A stretch of 64,000 nt of DNA from Paraburkholderia aromaticivorans (GCF_002278075.1 NZ_CP022990.1:930001-994000), one strand, 5' to 3'. Counted from the stretch's first letter, positions 53,755 through 62,879 are shown. Notes: generated from the letters alone by a model not told the origin. Program-made: numbers and translations.

Positions 53755-55011
53755 ATGTCGACAGCAAACGGCAGCAAGCGCTTCGCCCCGGCCTTCAACC
53801 AGACGACGCTCGTGATCCTCGCCGGCGCGCTCATTCTGAGCGCCGCGATGGGCATCCGGCAGACCTTTGGCCTGTTCATCGGACCGTTTTCGTTCGACCG
53901 CGGCTTGCCGGTCACGCTGATCGCGTTCGCGATTGCGCTGCACAATCTGGTGTGGGGTTTCGCCCAGCCGTTCGCGGGCGCCGCCGCGGACCGCTACGGT
54001 TCGGCGCCGGTGGTCGCGTTCGGCGCGACCACGTTCGCGGCCGGACTCGGTCTCGCTGCCGTGGCGCCCGGCGGCGCCATGCTGATCGTCGGCATGGGAT
54101 TGCTGGTGGGCATCGGCGTGAGTTGCACGACCTTCGGCGTGGTGTTGCCGGCGGTCGGCCGCGTCGCCTCGCCGGAACAACGCAGCATGGCGATGGGTCT
54201 GGTGAGCGCCGGCGGTTCCGCGGGCCAGGTGCTGATGGTGCCGCTCGTGCAAGACATCCGTCTCAGTTCGGGCATCGCCACATCGCTCTTCGTGCTGGCT
54301 TTCCTGATGCTGCTGATCGCCCCGCTCGGCATGGTGCTCGACCGGCGCGCGCGGGTCGGCGCGCCGGCTCATCAGGAAGCGCCGGCCGCGCCGCTACGCA
54401 AGGTGCTTGCCCTCGCCGCCCGGCATCGCGGCTACCGGCTGCTGACGCTCGGCTTCTTCACCTGCGGTTTCCAGCTTGCGTTCGTCGCCACGCATCTGCC
54501 CGAATATCTGTCGCTGTGTCATATGCCGGTCGGACTCGGCGCCACGGCGCTCGCGCTGATCGGCCTGTTCAATATGGCGGGCAGTTGGGCCTGCGGCTGG
54601 CTGGGCGGCCGCTTCCGGCAGCATCATGTGCTCGGCTGGCTGTATCTGATTCGCAGCGTGACGATCGGCGCGTTCTTCCTGTTGCCGAAAAGCCCGATGT
54701 CGGTGGTGATGTTCGCGGCCGTGATGGGTCTGACCTGGCTCGGCACCGTGCCGCTCACGAGCGGACTCGTCGCCAAAGTGTTCGGCACGCGTCACCTTGG
54801 CAGCCTGTTCGGAGTCTGCTTTCTGAGCCATCAGATCGGCTCGTTTCTCGGCGCGTGGCTGGGCGGTCTGGTGTTCGATCTCACCGGCTCGTATTCCCTG
54901 CTATGGGAAGCGACCGTGGTAGCAGGCCTCGCGGCCGCGATGCTGCACTTCCCGATCGACGACACCGCGGTCAGCACGCCCACCCCTCAAGCCGAACCGG
55001 CCGCGGCGTAA
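53755..55011 (+). CDS. MFS transporter (monocarboxylate/OxlT-like)
   Basis: The 418-residue product starts at the ATG at 53755 behind AAAGGAG. Twelve membrane segments are visible. GIRQTFGLFIGPFSFDRGLPVTLIAFAIALHNLVWGFAQPFAGAAADRYG is the usual N-terminal half of the OxlT/YnfM-like group, which moves carboxylates. The tail (STPTPQAEPAAA) is low-complexity. It is 109 bases after the LysR gene. Confidence 0.87.
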   Translation: MSTANGSKRFAPAFNQTTLVILAGALILSAAMGIRQTFGLFIGPFSFDRGLPVTLIAFAIALHNLVWGFAQPFAGAAADRYGSAPVVAFGATTFAAGLGLAAVAPGGAMLIVGMGLLVGIGVSCTTFGVVLPAVGRVASPEQRSMAMGLVSAGGSAGQVLMVPLVQDIRLSSGIATSLFVLAFLMLLIAPLGMVLDRRARVGAPAHQEAPAAPLRKVLALAARHRGYRLLTLGFFTCGFQLAFVATHLPEYLSLCHMPVGLGATALALIGLFNMAGSWACGWLGGRFRQHHVLGWLYLIRSVTIGAFFLLPKSPMSVVMFAAVMGLTWLGTVPLTSGLVAKVFGTRHLGSLFGVCFLSHQIGSFLGAWLGGLVFDLTGSYSLLWEATVVAGLAAAMLHFPIDDTAVSTPTPQAEPAAA

Positions 55012-55107
55012 GTATGCATGCGATGGTTGCGGGCGCAGCCATCGCATGCTCGCAACCACCCGCGCGAGGCGTAGCGAGGAAAACGGCGAGCGGCAGGCGC
55101 CTCGCCG

Positions 55108-55713
55108 CTATTTTCGCGGCGTATCCCCGGCGGCTTTCGGCACACGTCCCATCAAATAGAACTCGTCGTTCGGACGCATGGAAATGACGTTGGCCATACG
55201 GTTCGATAAACCGAAAAACGCCGTAATCGCCGCGATATCCCAGATGTCTTCATCGGAAAAGCCGTGCTCGCGCAGCGTTTGAAAATCGGCGTCGCCGACC
55301 GTGCCGGACTCGCTGCACACCTTGACCGCGAAATCGAGCATCGCCTTCTGACGCGGCGTGAGATCCGCCTTGCGATGGTTGACGGCGACCTGGTCGGCGA
55401 GCAGCGGTGCCTTTTCGTAGATGCGCAGAATCGCGCCGTGCGCGACCACGCAATACAGGCACTGGTTGATCGCACTGGTGGCGACCACGATCATCTCACG
55501 CTCGCCTTTGCTGAGGCCGCCCTCTTTCAGCATCAACGCGTCGTGATAGGCGAAGAACGCGCGGAACTCGTCCGGGCGGTGCGCCAGCGTCAGAAATACG
55601 TTCGGCACGAAACCGGATTTCTCCTGCACTTCGAGAATGCGAGCGCGGATGTCGTCCGGCCACGCGTCCGGCTCGGGCACGGGGTAGCGGCTGATCGGCT
55701 GAGTTTTTGCCAT
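55108..55713 (-). CDS. Peroxidase-related AhpD-like protein
   Basis: The 201-residue product carries the AhpD redox motif C-L-Y-C-V-V-A-H (Cys85, Cys88, His92), preceded by KGEREMIVVATSAINQ. This is the pattern of the peroxidase-related family within the carboxymuconolactone decarboxylase superfamily. It probably reduces peroxides with thiol help. The ATG at 55713 starts MAKTQPISRYPVPEPDAWP, typical of the family. Confidence 0.87.
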   Translation of the reverse strand: MAKTQPISRYPVPEPDAWPDDIRARILEVQEKSGFVPNVFLTLAHRPDEFRAFFAYHDALMLKEGGLSKGEREMIVVATSAINQCLYCVVAHGAILRIYEKAPLLADQVAVNHRKADLTPRQKAMLDFAVKVCSESGTVGDADFQTLREHGFSDEDIWDIAAITAFFGLSNRMANVISMRPNDEFYLMGRVPKAAGDTPRK

Positions 55714-55893
55714 GCGGTGTCTCCGTCGTATCTGTATGGGTATGACGACGATTCTAGCAAGCCGCACCGCCGCAGCACGTTCGCGCGCGACAAGGTTCGA
55801 TATCGACGCCCATATCGCCTAGACTTTCCACTCAAGGGCGCTTGAGCCACGACGCGACGACCGGCAGCGGCCGGATTTCGGCAGGAGTTGACC

Positions 55894-56310
55894 ATGTCTG
55901 ACGTTTTGCACGACGCCCGGGCGCCCGTCGTCAAGGTGCGCCCCGACCGGGAAATGATGACGAGCCAGCGGTTGCCTTACTTTGTCGGCATCTCCGCCGG
56001 CACCGCGGGCGCCACGGGTTTGTCGATGTATATGGTCGTGGTGCCGCCCGGCGGCCATGCCGAGCCTCATTTTCACGCCGGCTACGAAACAGCGATCTAC
56101 ATGCTCGAAGGCAAGATCGAAACGCGTTATGGGCCCGGCTTGCGCGAGTCCGTCATCACCGAACCCGGTGATTTCCTGTTCATTCCACCCGGCGTGCCGC
56201 ATCAGCCGTTCAATCTGGACCCCACCACCCCGGCGCGCGCGATCGTGGTGCGCAACCAGCCGGACGAGCACGAACGCGTGGTGCCGTACGATCCGGCCAC
56301 GGACGCCTGA
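55894..56310 (+). CDS. Cupin-domain protein
   Basis: The 138-residue product starts at the ATG at 55894, six bases after AGGAG; a TTG two codons earlier is possible. The cupin motif 1 is PPGGHAEPHFHAGYETAIYMLEGKIETRYG, with three metal-type ligands (H, H, E), and motif 2 is GDFLFIPPGVPHQPFN. Function unknown. It stands between the AhpD-like gene (divergent) and the DedA gene. Confidence 0.85.
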   Translation: MSDVLHDARAPVVKVRPDREMMTSQRLPYFVGISAGTAGATGLSMYMVVVPPGGHAEPHFHAGYETAIYMLEGKIETRYGPGLRESVITEPGDFLFIPPGVPHQPFNLDPTTPARAIVVRNQPDEHERVVPYDPATDA

Positions 56311-56621
56311 TCCGCCGTGCGACGCGCGGCGGCGCTCGTGCCGGTCTTGACCGCACGGATCTCGTCGGCAAAGCCGGCCGCGCACGTTTTCGCGCCCCGT
56401 CACCCTGCCTGAATCCCCCGGCACCTGGCCGCTTTCGGAGCGGCCTTGTGCCACTTGTGCTTAAATCCGCCTTTCACGCCTTTCTTGTACTATTGCGCCC
56501 GTCAGCCGACCCGGCATGACGCCCGCCGTCGTACGGGAACGGAACACGCGCTGTCTGCTCGCAACGCGCCACCCGGGCGCGGACATTTCGAATCCTTTAT
56601 CGCCTTCTGAGGAGCGCGGTT
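56311..56621. other. Intergenic region, nothing certain
   Basis: The 311-base gap should hold the promoter of the DedA-rhodanese gene. TACTAT near 56488 could be a -10 element, but no convincing -35 is in place. No terminator or repeat was seen. Confidence 0.35.
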
Positions 56622-57641
56622 GTGTGGCATTTTCCGGTTGCTATTCCACCCTCGCTGGGCGTATGGGCCGTGTTCATGAGCGTGCTCGTCACGCAGCTCG
56701 GCGTGCCGATTCCGGCCGCGCCGATGCTGATCCTCGGCGGAACCATGGCCGCCATGGGGCAAACCTCCTATGCGAGCGTCGTGGGCGCGGCGGTCGGCGC
56801 CACGCTGATCGCCGACTCGCTATGGTTTTTCACCGGACGGACCTACGGCCGCCGCTTGCTGAACTCTCTGGTGCGCTTTTCCCTCTCGCTCGACACCACG
56901 GTCCGTGTCGCGCGCAATACTTATGAGCGGTATGGCGCGCCGATTCTCACCATCGCCAAATTCCTGCCCGGACTCGGCCTGATTTCCGCGCCGCTGCTCG
57001 GCACGACGGCCATCAATGCCGGCGTGTTTCTGCTGTGGGATTTTGTCGGCGCCGTGCTGTGGGCCGGCGTGTGGGTGATCGGCGGCGGCGCCCTGCACGA
57101 CCAGATCGTGCAGTTGATGCTGCTCGTGCGCCACAACGGCGGCACGATTTTCGACGCGTTCGCGGTGATCTTCGTGGCGGTGCTGCTGTATCGCTGGGTG
57201 CGCCGCTGGCAGTTTCGCCAATGGCTCGCGCATACGCGCATTTCGCCGGAGCAACTCGACGAACTGATGAAGTCGAACGAGCCGCCGCTGATTTTCGACG
57301 CGCGTCCACGCAGCGTGCGCGAAAAGGAATCGCACCGGATTGCCGGCGCGCGGCGGCTGGATCTCGACTCGCCCGAACCAATCGATCCCGCGCTGCTGAA
57401 AAGGCCGATCGTCGTCTACTGCGTGTGTCCGAACGAAGCGACGGCCAAACGGATCGTGAACCAGTTGCATCGCAAGAATATTCACCATATCCGCGCGCTC
57501 AAGGGTGGCCTCGACGCCTGGGAAAAACGCGGCTATCCGGTAGAACCGCTGCCGCCCGACTTCCACACGGCGAAGGCGCACATGCTGGAAGACGAAGGCG
57601 AAGAAGGCGAATACACGGTGCGGGCGCGGCTGGCAAAGTAA
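56622..57641 (+). CDS. DedA-family membrane protein fused to a rhodanese domain
   Basis: The start is GTG at 56622, eight bases after GAGGAG. Residues 1-200 are a DedA/VTT membrane domain (VTQLGVPIPAAPMLILGGTMAA, FLPGLGLISAPLLGTTAINAGVFLLWDFVGA). Residues ~205-310 are a cytoplasmic rhodanese domain, with the active-site loop VVYCVCPNEATAKRI (Cys267, Cys269). DedA proteins are linked to membrane lipid flipping and proton-motive balance, rhodaneses to sulfur transfer. The C-terminal tail is acidic (LEDEGEEGEY). Confidence 0.88.
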   Translation: MWHFPVAIPPSLGVWAVFMSVLVTQLGVPIPAAPMLILGGTMAAMGQTSYASVVGAAVGATLIADSLWFFTGRTYGRRLLNSLVRFSLSLDTTVRVARNTYERYGAPILTIAKFLPGLGLISAPLLGTTAINAGVFLLWDFVGAVLWAGVWVIGGGALHDQIVQLMLLVRHNGGTIFDAFAVIFVAVLLYRWVRRWQFRQWLAHTRISPEQLDELMKSNEPPLIFDARPRSVREKESHRIAGARRLDLDSPEPIDPALLKRPIVVYCVCPNEATAKRIVNQLHRKNIHHIRALKGGLDAWEKRGYPVEPLPPDFHTAKAHMLEDEGEEGEYTVRARLAK

Positions 57642-57699
57642 GGGCTCCGTTCTTTCTGGCTCACGTTACGCCCGTCCAAAAACCGCTTGCGCATCACGC

Positions 57700-57741
57700 T
57701 CAATGTGTGCAACATGCATATATGCACGTTGCACACATTGA
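57700..57741. promoter_or_regulatory. 42-bp near-perfect palindrome, operator of the MarR-MFS operon
   Basis: The two 21-base halves match at 20 positions. Inside are four TGCA blocks at 57708, 57715, 57723 and 57730 (spacing 7, 8, 7), so it may hold two overlapping MarR dimer sites. The right end reaches the GAGGTG ribosome binding site of the MarR gene, so binding would block both transcription and the leader. Confidence 0.8.
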
Positions 57742-57750
57742 GGTGTCGCC

Positions 57751-58284
57751 ATGACGCAGCGCACAGAAAATCTGCTGGGCGTACTTGCCTTGCTGGTCAC
57801 CGACGAAATGAATGCGCAGCCCACCGTGGCGGCGCTCGCCGGCCCTACCGCCCGCGCCATGCTCAACGCGGTCGGCCAATATCCCGATTCATCGATCGAA
57901 ATACTGCGCGAGGCAGTCGATCTGTCGCATCCGGCCGCCGTGCGCGCCGCGGCGGGATTGGTCGACGCGGGTCTCGTCGAGAAGAAATCGGGCGCGGACA
58001 AGCGCGCCGTCGCCCTTGCCTTGACCGCTGCCGGCAAACGCGAGGCCAAACGTCTGCAAACGGCGCGCGACAGGATGCTGAAACGCATTGTCGGTCGGCT
58101 CGACGACGGTGAGCGCGAGGTGCTGGAAGGCCTGCTGATCAAGATCTTGTGGAACGAAACGCGCGATCCCGCGCACGCCATGCAGCTGTGCCGCCTGTGT
58201 GACGACGGGCCGTGCCTCAAAGCCGGCTGTCCAGTCGAATGCCGCGAACAGGGGCTGCCCATGCCCGCCCGGAGCCGTGCGTGA
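57751..58284 (+). CDS. MarR-family transcription regulator with a C-terminal cysteine cluster
   Basis: The 177-residue protein has the MarR winged helix (MLNAVGQYPDSSIEILREAVDLSHPAAVRAAAGLVDAGLVEKKSGADKRAVALALTAAGK) and helical dimerisation arms. The C-terminus carries five cysteines in 17 residues (CRLCDDGPCLKAGCPVEC), which could bind metal or sense oxidants. GAGGTG precedes the ATG, and the 42-bp palindrome ends at that site. Its stop overlaps the GTG start of the MFS gene (GTGA), so the two are coupled. Confidence 0.87.
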   Translation: MTQRTENLLGVLALLVTDEMNAQPTVAALAGPTARAMLNAVGQYPDSSIEILREAVDLSHPAAVRAAAGLVDAGLVEKKSGADKRAVALALTAAGKREAKRLQTARDRMLKRIVGRLDDGEREVLEGLLIKILWNETRDPAHAMQLCRLCDDGPCLKAGCPVECREQGLPMPARSRA

Positions 58285-59477
58285 CAGCGGCCGCGCCGGT
58301 GCGCTGGCCGGCAATCGCTGCATTGACCGCGGTGTCGGCGCTCGCGCAGGTCGGGCAGTTCGGCATCGGCTTCATGGTGCTGCCGGTGTGGCTCGCCCAT
58401 CGCGGCCTGGATGCGCCGCGCGCCGGCCTTTTTTCCGCCGCGCAATGGACCGGCATGCTGGCCGGCCTGCTGATCGCGCCATGGCTGGTGGCGCGCATCG
58501 GCGCGAAACGCACGGTGTCGCTGGGCCTGCTGGCTACCCTCGTGGCGTTCGCGGCCTTGAGCGCCTTGTCCTGGCCGCTCTCGCTCGTGCCCGGCCTGCT
58601 GACGGGGCTGGGCATCGGCCTGCGCTGGATCGCCAACGAGACCTGGCTCTACAGCCTGGTGCCCGCTGAATCGAGCGGGCGCGTGGTCGGCGTGCACGAG
58701 GCGCTGATCGCCACGGCGGGCGTCATCGGCCCGGCGCTGGCGGTATGGTGCGACGTCGACGGGCGCATCACGTTCGCGGCCGGCGCGGCCTTCACGTTCG
58801 CCGCGGCGGTGCCGCTGTGGCTGACGGCCGCGGATGAGAAGCGGCCTGCTTTGGCAGTAGCACAGCCCGCGCAAAGAAAAAGCCTCGAGCGGCGCTTGCC
58901 GATCGGCCCGCTGGTGAGCCTCGGCATGGTGGTCGTCGCGGCGGGCGGCATCGGTGACGGCGCGCTTTATGGCCTGTTTCCGCTATTCGCCGACGCGCAC
59001 GGCCTTAACGCCACGCAAACCGCCACGCTGCTAACGCTCTTCGGCGTGGGCGGCATGGCGCTGCAATTTCCGGTCGGCTGGCTGGCCGATCGCTCAGGGC
59101 TCGCTGCCACGGTGATCGTCTGCGCCGCGCTCAGCACGCTGGCCATCTGCGGCTTTGCGCTGGCCGCCCCCGCCTCATGGCTCGCGGCCGCAAGCGCACT
59201 GTTGCTCGGCGGCATGAACAGTTCGTTCATCACGCTCGGCATGTACGCGGCGGCCTGCAGCGACAAGGCCGCGCTCACGCGCAACATGCGGCTGGTGTCG
59301 CTCACCTTCACCGCCAGTTCGATCATGGGCCCGCTTGTTGCGGGCTTCGCGATGAAAGCGCGCGGCAGCGACATGCTGATGTGGCAACTGGCGCTCATGA
59401 GCGGCGCGCTGGTGATCTACTCGCTCGGATTGCGCGAAGGGCGGCGCCAGCCCGAACGCTCGTCGTCGTTGGGGTGA
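58281..59477 (+). CDS. MFS transporter, coupled to the MarR regulator
   Basis: The start is GTG at 58281 (VTAAAPVRWPAIAALTAVSALAQVGQFGIGFMVLPVW), overlapping the MarR stop by four bases. The 398-residue product has twelve membrane segments with MFS motif LVARIGAKRTV after helix 2 and WLADRSG after helix 8. It belongs to the YcaD/efflux type. Under MarR control it is probably an exporter of a toxic compound. The tail is Arg/Ser-rich. Confidence 0.87.
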   Translation: MTAAAPVRWPAIAALTAVSALAQVGQFGIGFMVLPVWLAHRGLDAPRAGLFSAAQWTGMLAGLLIAPWLVARIGAKRTVSLGLLATLVAFAALSALSWPLSLVPGLLTGLGIGLRWIANETWLYSLVPAESSGRVVGVHEALIATAGVIGPALAVWCDVDGRITFAAGAAFTFAAAVPLWLTAADEKRPALAVAQPAQRKSLERRLPIGPLVSLGMVVVAAGGIGDGALYGLFPLFADAHGLNATQTATLLTLFGVGGMALQFPVGWLADRSGLAATVIVCAALSTLAICGFALAAPASWLAAASALLLGGMNSSFITLGMYAAACSDKAALTRNMRLVSLTFTASSIMGPLVAGFAMKARGSDMLMWQLALMSGALVIYSLGLREGRRQPERSSSLG

Positions 59478-59775
59478 GCCGGCTCAATGCGATCGAAACG
59501 GTCGTTGAGCACGCCCGAGCCACTCGTTGCGCAATCTTGGCGCCGCCGCCAGAAAAAGTAGCTCGCCCGCAATGACACACCAGCGCGCGGCGGCAATCGC
59601 CGTGATCTCGCTCTGAGCGCCCCTGGGCGCGACTACCACGACATCCGCGCCCACTCGCACAGACAGGCCAGCGGCGCGTGAAGCGTCAAGGAGGCACGCG
59701 CAACGGCGGACCAGAATTGATTGGCAACGCGGCGGCACGCGTGAAGCGCGCCGCCGCGCCCGCTTCGCGAATCCT
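59478..59775. other. Intergenic region with a possible decayed frame
   Basis: A minus-strand frame at 59484-59738 reads GLSVRVGADVVVVAPRGAQSEITAIAAARWCVIAGELLFLAAAPRLRNEWLGR, faintly like a DUF2917-type protein, but it has no good start and is not called. No terminator was seen between the convergent MFS and puuC genes. Confidence 0.35.
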
Positions 59776-61269
59776 TCAGCGCAGCCGCACCAGCGTGGAC
59801 TTCAGCTCGGTGTATTTTTCCAGCGCGTGCAGCGACTTGTCGCGGCCGTTGCCCGATTGCTTGTAGCCGCCGAACGGAAAGTTCATGTCGCCGCCTTCGT
59901 CGTAGCAATTGACCCATACCGTGCCGGCGCGCAGCTTGCGCGACACTTCGTGCGCGGTGGTCAAGTTCGAGGTCCAGACCGCGGCGGCAAGACCGTACTC
60001 GCTGTCGTTAGCGATCCTGATCGCCTCTTCCACCGTGTCGAACGTGATCACCGACAACACCGGTCCGAAGATTTCCTCACGCGCGACCTTCGCACCGGAA
60101 GCCGGAATCTCGAAGATGGTCGGCTCGATATAAAAGCCGCCGGTTTCCTCTTTCACGCGCGCGCCGCCGAACAACAGTCTGGCTTCGGCACGCCCTGCCT
60201 CGATATAGCCGAGCACGCGTTCGAGCTGCACCTTGTCGACGATCGCGCCCATCGACGTCTTCGGGTCGAGCGGATTGCCCGGCGTATAGCCGCGCGCCGC
60301 CGCGATCAGCTTGTCGAGGAACACGTCTTTGATGTCGCGGTGCACGAGCAGACGCGAACCCGCCGTGCACATTTCACCCATGTTGTAAAAAATCGCACCG
60401 GCCGCCGCATTCGCCGCGCGGTCCAGATCGGGGCAGTCCGGCATTACGATGTTCGGCGACTTGCCGCCGAGTTCGAGCCACACACGCTTCAGGTTCGATT
60501 GGCCGGCGTACTGCATGATCAGCTTGCCGACGTTGGTCGAGCCGGTAAACGCGAGGCAATCCACGTCCTGATGCAGCGCCAGCAGCTTGCCGGGCTCGCC
60601 CGCGCCCGGTACGACGTTGAACACGCCGGCGGGAATGCCCGCGTCCAGTGCGAGTTGCGCGAGGCGGATCGCGGTGAGCGGCGACTTCTCCGAAGGCTTG
60701 AGCACGACGCTATTGCCCGCGGCCAACGCCGGGCCGAATTTCCACGACGCCATCAAGATCGGGAAATTCCACGGCACGACCGCGGCCACCACGCCGATCG
60801 GTTCGCGCGTGACGAGTCCGACCAGATGCTGATCGGCCGGCGCGACTTCGCCGCCGACCTTGTCGATGGCTTCGGCAAACCACTCGACGCAATACGCGGC
60901 GCCCGGCACGTCCACGCTGGTGGTGTCGGCGATCGGCTTGCCCGCGTCGAGCGTTTCGAGCAGCGCGAGCTCGTCCATGTGCTCGCGAATCGATGCGGCC
61001 CAGCGCAGCAGAACGGCTTTGCGCTGGCGCGGGTTGAGGCCCGACCACACACCGGAATCGAATGCGCGGCGCGCCGCCGACACCGCCGCGTCGACGTCGG
61101 CGGCGCCGCTGTCGGCTACTTTGGCGAGCAGCTTGCCGTCGATCGGGCTCAGGCAGTCGAACGTGCGGCCGCCTTCGGCGTCACGGTATTCGCCGTCGAT
61201 AAACGCGCGGCCTTCGATAGAAAGCGTAGCGGCTTTGTCTTGCCAGAAAGCGAGCAGTTTCTTGTCCAT
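59776..61269 (-). CDS. puuC: Gamma-glutamyl-gamma-aminobutyraldehyde dehydrogenase
   Basis: The 497-residue aldehyde dehydrogenase has the catalytic Glu in WLELGGKSPNIV and the catalytic Cys in NMGEMCTAGSR. It also shows PWNFPILMASWKFGPALAAG and the NCYDEGGDMNFPFGGYKQSGNGRDKSLHALEKYTELKSTLVRL C-terminus typical of PuuC. It oxidises gamma-Glu-gamma-aminobutyraldehyde in putrescine breakdown. The call rests on that signature and on the neighbouring puuR, puuD and puuA. GAGG precedes the ATG. Confidence 0.9.
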   Translation of the reverse strand: MDKKLLAFWQDKAATLSIEGRAFIDGEYRDAEGGRTFDCLSPIDGKLLAKVADSGAADVDAAVSAARRAFDSGVWSGLNPRQRKAVLLRWAASIREHMDELALLETLDAGKPIADTTSVDVPGAAYCVEWFAEAIDKVGGEVAPADQHLVGLVTREPIGVVAAVVPWNFPILMASWKFGPALAAGNSVVLKPSEKSPLTAIRLAQLALDAGIPAGVFNVVPGAGEPGKLLALHQDVDCLAFTGSTNVGKLIMQYAGQSNLKRVWLELGGKSPNIVMPDCPDLDRAANAAAGAIFYNMGEMCTAGSRLLVHRDIKDVFLDKLIAAARGYTPGNPLDPKTSMGAIVDKVQLERVLGYIEAGRAEARLLFGGARVKEETGGFYIEPTIFEIPASGAKVAREEIFGPVLSVITFDTVEEAIRIANDSEYGLAAAVWTSNLTTAHEVSRKLRAGTVWVNCYDEGGDMNFPFGGYKQSGNGRDKSLHALEKYTELKSTLVRLR

Positions 61270-61371
61270 CAGGATGCCTCAATGTTATGCGCTCGACGCA
61301 AACCTGCATCGACTTGATGCGGCGCTGAACTGCGGCACTAAGTTGAGTCGAGGCGCGTTGGCGCGGAGTCT

Positions 61372-61923
61372 TCAGAAAGTGGGCGGCGAATTGGCCGACA
61401 CGATCTCGCAGAGATGCTCCGCGCTGGGATTGCGAAAACGGTGCGGAAGACGGCTTTCGAAGTAGTAGCTGTCACCGGGGTCGAGCAGCCACGTGGTGCC
61501 GTCCACCGTCAGTTCGATCTGACCGCTGACCACCACCCCGCCCTCGTGCCCTTCGTGCTCCAGCATTTCCGGCCCCGTGTCCGAGAGCGGCTGATAGACC
61601 TCGCGCAGAATTCCCATGTTGCGGTCCTTCACGCTCGAACCCGCGAGATAGAACTCGATCGACTCGTTGCCGAGGTTCGGCATATCCGCTCGGCGCGACA
61701 CGACCGAACGCTCCGCTTCGACTTCGAAGGTGAAAAACTCGGCGAGGCTCATGGGAATGCATTCGAGCAGTTTCTTCAGCGAGCCGACCGAGGGGCTCAC
61801 GCGATTCTGTTCGATCAGCGAGATGGTGCCGTTCGTCACTCCCGCCCGTTTCGCCAGTTCACGCTGGGACAAGCCGTGCTTCTTGCGGATGTATTGCAGA
61901 CGGGTTGCTACTTCTATGGACAT
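61372..61923 (-). CDS. puuR: PuuR-type regulator (XRE helix-turn-helix plus cupin)
   Basis: The 183-residue product has an N-terminal helix-turn-helix (RLQYIRKKHGLSQRELAKRAGVTNGTISLIEQNRVSPSVGSLKKLLECIPMSLAEFF). A C-terminal cupin follows (HEGGVVVSGQIELTVDGTTWLLDPGDSYYFESRLPHRF), ending SANSPPTF like E. coli PuuR. It represses the puu genes in the absence of putrescine. I start at the ATG at 61923; one at 61941 is possible. It leads the puuR-puuC pair and faces puuD-puuA. Confidence 0.9.
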   Translation of the reverse strand: MSIEVATRLQYIRKKHGLSQRELAKRAGVTNGTISLIEQNRVSPSVGSLKKLLECIPMSLAEFFTFEVEAERSVVSRRADMPNLGNESIEFYLAGSSVKDRNMGILREVYQPLSDTGPEMLEHEGHEGGVVVSGQIELTVDGTTWLLDPGDSYYFESRLPHRFRNPSAEHLCEIVSANSPPTF

Positions 61924-62122
61924 CGCTAGGTTCTCTGACATGGAAGACGGTCGGCGCTGAGTGACGACGTGACTCGGACAACGAGGTGCCCGCGAGTGTT
62001 GAATATTCTAATCACTTTAATCGTCGCGCCGCTGGGGAAAACCCTGAAAGGATTCCGAAATGTGAATGACGCAACGAACGTTCCCAGCAGGCAGGATTCT
62101 AGCCAGACCTTCGGGAAAGCCC

Positions 62123-62139
62123 TGATAAATGTTTTATCA
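62123..62139. promoter_or_regulatory. Perfect inverted repeat TGATAAATGTTTTATCA, likely PuuR-type operator
   Basis: The seven-base arms TGATAAA and TTTATCA match exactly around TGT. It ends nine bases before the -35 element of the plus-strand promoter. It is the best operator candidate between the two puu units. Confidence 0.5.
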
Positions 62140-62147
62140 AAAAGGAT

Positions 62148-62175
62148 TTGACGGCTTTATTGGCTCGTATATGCT
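62148..62175 (+). promoter_or_regulatory. Sigma70-type promoter reading toward puuD
   Basis: TTGACG (62148-62153) and TATGCT (62170-62175) are 16 bases apart and match the consensus at 5 and 4 of 6 positions. It would start a transcript near 62182, some 700 bases before the puuD ATG. Confidence 0.55.
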
Positions 62176-62879
62176 GATTCTCAGGCGGTCGTCATGCCGG
62201 CGTCGAGAAGCACCCAAGCGTGTTTTGCGGCGCAGCGAATTCAGTTCGCATCGGTTCGAGACGATTTTCCCAGCGTCCTGTTTCTTTAAACGCCCCGGGC
62301 GGATTTCGAGCAGGCCGTTCAATACTTTCAACGTCGCTAGTCGAGTGTAATCGTGAGAGTCCGAGGCCCTTTGGTGAGATGGAATCGTAGTCAGGCGAGT
62401 TGTCCTCGCGCTGACGGCGCCATCGCCGACGGCAGCAACGGCAGCCTTGCGTTCCGCCGCTTTCTGTCCGTCTTCACGATCCTGTCCCGCCGTTCAGTTC
62501 GACGTCACAACTCCATCTCCGCGCGCGCCTTCATCGCCGTGCGCACGGATGAAGTCGCCTCGCTGCTGCCGTAGCGCCTCCCACCTTTTCGCCGTTCGAT
62601 TCATCCGTTTGCGTGAGCGCGCTCTTTCGAGCCGTGCGTTCCTGCATGTGCGGTGCCGTCTGCCGCCCGCGCGTGTCATGCCCATCGGATCGGTTGCGCA
62701 CCGCAGCGGATCGAATCGAACAGCCCATCCGATCACCACGCGCGGCGCGTTTCTGTTGACGACGGCCGCCTGCACTACCCCGGTGGCTTTGCGCGCGGCG
62801 CACGGCTGCGGAGTCGTGCCGCGCTGTGTTTAACGTTGTTCATGCCGCGTCCCGCGGGGAACACACACGTCTATTCGTT

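Larger units (their letters stand above)
61924..62879. other. Long puu intergenic region with operator and promoter candidates
   Basis: The 956-base gap between divergent puuR and puuD holds GAATATTC (62001-62008), the inverted repeat TGATAAATGTTTTATCA (62123-62139) and a plus-strand promoter (62148-62175). From ~62180 to 62879 no gene is convincing: the open frames (62353-62574, 62447-62833, plus) are Arg/Ser/Pro-rich and not protein-like. The transcript from the promoter would have a ~700-base leader before puuD. Confidence 0.5.

Noticed and set aside
59484..59738. 84-codon minus-strand frame faintly like DUF2917
   Set aside because: No ribosome binding site, weak start and only a vague resemblance; mentioned in the intergenic entry instead.
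62447..62833. 128-codon plus-strand frame before puuD
   Set aside because: Ser/Arg/Pro/Cys-rich, no ribosome binding site, no family; looks like noncoding sequence.
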